Assembly (NCBI RefSeq): GCF_001439695.1
Contig: NZ_JYLL01000011.1
Span: 1 to 64,000 of the forward strand
DNA from: Pseudomonas veronii
GTDB lineage: Bacteria > Pseudomonadota > Gammaproteobacteria > Pseudomonadales > Pseudomonadaceae
Length of the DNA stretch: 64,000 bases
Direction of reading: 5' to 3'
Position 1 is the stretch's first letter. Each line of letters begins with the position of its first letter. A model generated the notes under the pieces. That model saw nothing but the letters and a program-made list of their open reading frames with translations. It was not told where the DNA came from and searched no databases. The translations under genes were made by a program, and so were the position numbers. Positions 63,250 through 64,000 of this stretch are shown here, one piece after another.

Positions 63250-64000
63250 ATGCACCATTACACGATGCTGATCAACGGGGTTCAGGTTGCCGGTGAAAAC
63301 GGGCAGTTTGACGTGATCAACCCAGCCACCGGCACCGCATTCGCACAGTGCCCGGCCGGTTCCCTGGCGCAACTGGACCAGGCGGTGGCGGCTGCCCAGG
63401 CGGCCTTCAAGACGTGGCGGCACAGCACTCACGCGCTGCGTTGCGAGCGCCTGCTGGCGATTGCCGAGGCGATCGAACAGGATGCCGACGCCCTGGCCCG
63501 GTTGATCGTTCTCGAACAGGGCAAACCGCTGGAGCTGGCGTTGTCCGAAGTCATGGGCGCCGCCGCGTGGACCCGCTATGCCGCCGCGCAACAGATCCCC
63601 GTGGAACTGGTGGAAGAAACCCCCACCCAGCGTGTCGAGTTGCACCGCAAGCCGCTGGGCGTGGTGGCTTCCATCACACCGTGGAACTGGCCGGTGATGA
63701 TTGCCGTGTGGCACATCATGCCGGCGTTGCGTGCTGGCAATTGCGTGATCAGCAAGCCCTCGAGCCTGACGCCATTGAGCACCTTGCGCCTGGTGGACAT
63801 CATCGCTCGGCATGTGCCCCACGGGGTGATCAATTGCGTGACCGGTGAGCAAGGTTTCGGCAGCGCGATCACCACCCACCCCGGTATCCAGAAGATCGTC
63901 TTCACCGGCTCGACCGCCACCGGGCAAAGCGTGATGCGCGGCGCTGCCGGCAACCTCAAGCGATTGACCCTCGAACTGGGCGGCAACGATGCCGCCATCG
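63250..64000 (+). CDS. Aldehyde dehydrogenase (partial, runs off the window)
   Basis: The first 250 codons of an ALDH are present: VINPATGTAFAQCPAGSL, then the catalytic Asn in TPWNWPVM, the cofactor-binding segment CVISKPSSLTPLSTLRL, the FTGSTATGQ loop and the general base in LTLELGGNDAA, after which the window ends before the catalytic Cys. AAAGGA precedes the ATG. It most resembles medium-chain or semialdehyde-type dehydrogenases. It is probably cotranscribed with the APC permease. Confidence 0.9.
   Translation, partial: MHHYTMLINGVQVAGENGQFDVINPATGTAFAQCPAGSLAQLDQAVAAAQAAFKTWRHSTHALRCERLLAIAEAIEQDADALARLIVLEQGKPLELALSEVMGAAAWTRYAAAQQIPVELVEETPTQRVELHRKPLGVVASITPWNWPVMIAVWHIMPALRAGNCVISKPSSLTPLSTLRLVDIIARHVPHGVINCVTGEQGFGSAITTHPGIQKIVFTGSTATGQSVMRGAAGNLKRLTLELGGNDAAI

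Overview
The window looks like chromosomal DNA of a Pseudomonas of the P. fluorescens group. The 5S rRNA at the left edge has the pseudomonad sequence, GC content is high with Pseudomonas-like codon use, and the genes are typical of the genus: PolB, an OprD-family porin, DctA, InhA, a SmvA-type pump and Cache-domain chemoreceptors. It holds about 39 protein-coding genes that I can support, one rRNA, one probable structured RNA, a few terminators and regulatory sites, and one gene fragment.

Positions 1-15.1 kb are ordinary chromosome: the end of an rRNA operon, a cupin, a PBP2 (mrdA-type) gene without rodA, a GFA-type zinc protein, an AHSA1/SRPBCC protein, DNA polymerase II, a GST coupled to a flavin amine oxidase whose domain order appears circularly permuted, a DUF4174 exported protein, a GDP-mannose enzyme, isonitrile hydratase with a divergent GlxA-type regulator, an alpha/beta hydrolase and a GH15 glucoamylase/trehalase-like enzyme.

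Positions 15.2-23.3 kb and 44.2-49.3 kb together form a tri-/dicarboxylate catabolic block. The left half has a LysR regulator, a PrpF/GalD-type tautomerase, DctA, a CitMHS citrate transporter, an OprD-family porin and an sCache chemoreceptor. The right half is tcuR-tcuA-tcuB-tcuC for tricarballylate oxidation to cis-aconitate. The two halves are separated by a contact-dependent inhibition (two-partner secretion) island at 23.3-44.2 kb. A 133-bp direct repeat of the chemoreceptor 3' end bounds this island, so it probably interrupted a once contiguous cluster.

The island contains cdiB, a 5169-residue cdiA with a VENN boundary and a C-terminal toxin I cannot classify, its overlapping immunity gene, a displaced PD-(D/E)XK-like toxin with an immunity protein, a tRNA-like/multi-hairpin RNA candidate that resembles phage C4/P4 CI-type RNAs, and an orphan immunity-like ORF. 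AT content rises sharply towards the right of the island, which fits a horizontally shuffled toxin/immunity cassette array.

Positions 49.4-64 kb return to ordinary accessory metabolism: an aldehyde dehydrogenase-cytochrome b561 pair with a divergent AraC activator; a FadR-type regulator, polar amino acid ABC transporter and gamma-glutamyltransferase operon with a sigma-54 promoter candidate; a SmvA/QacA-type pump; a second chemoreceptor; an APC permease; and the start of another aldehyde dehydrogenase that runs off the right edge.
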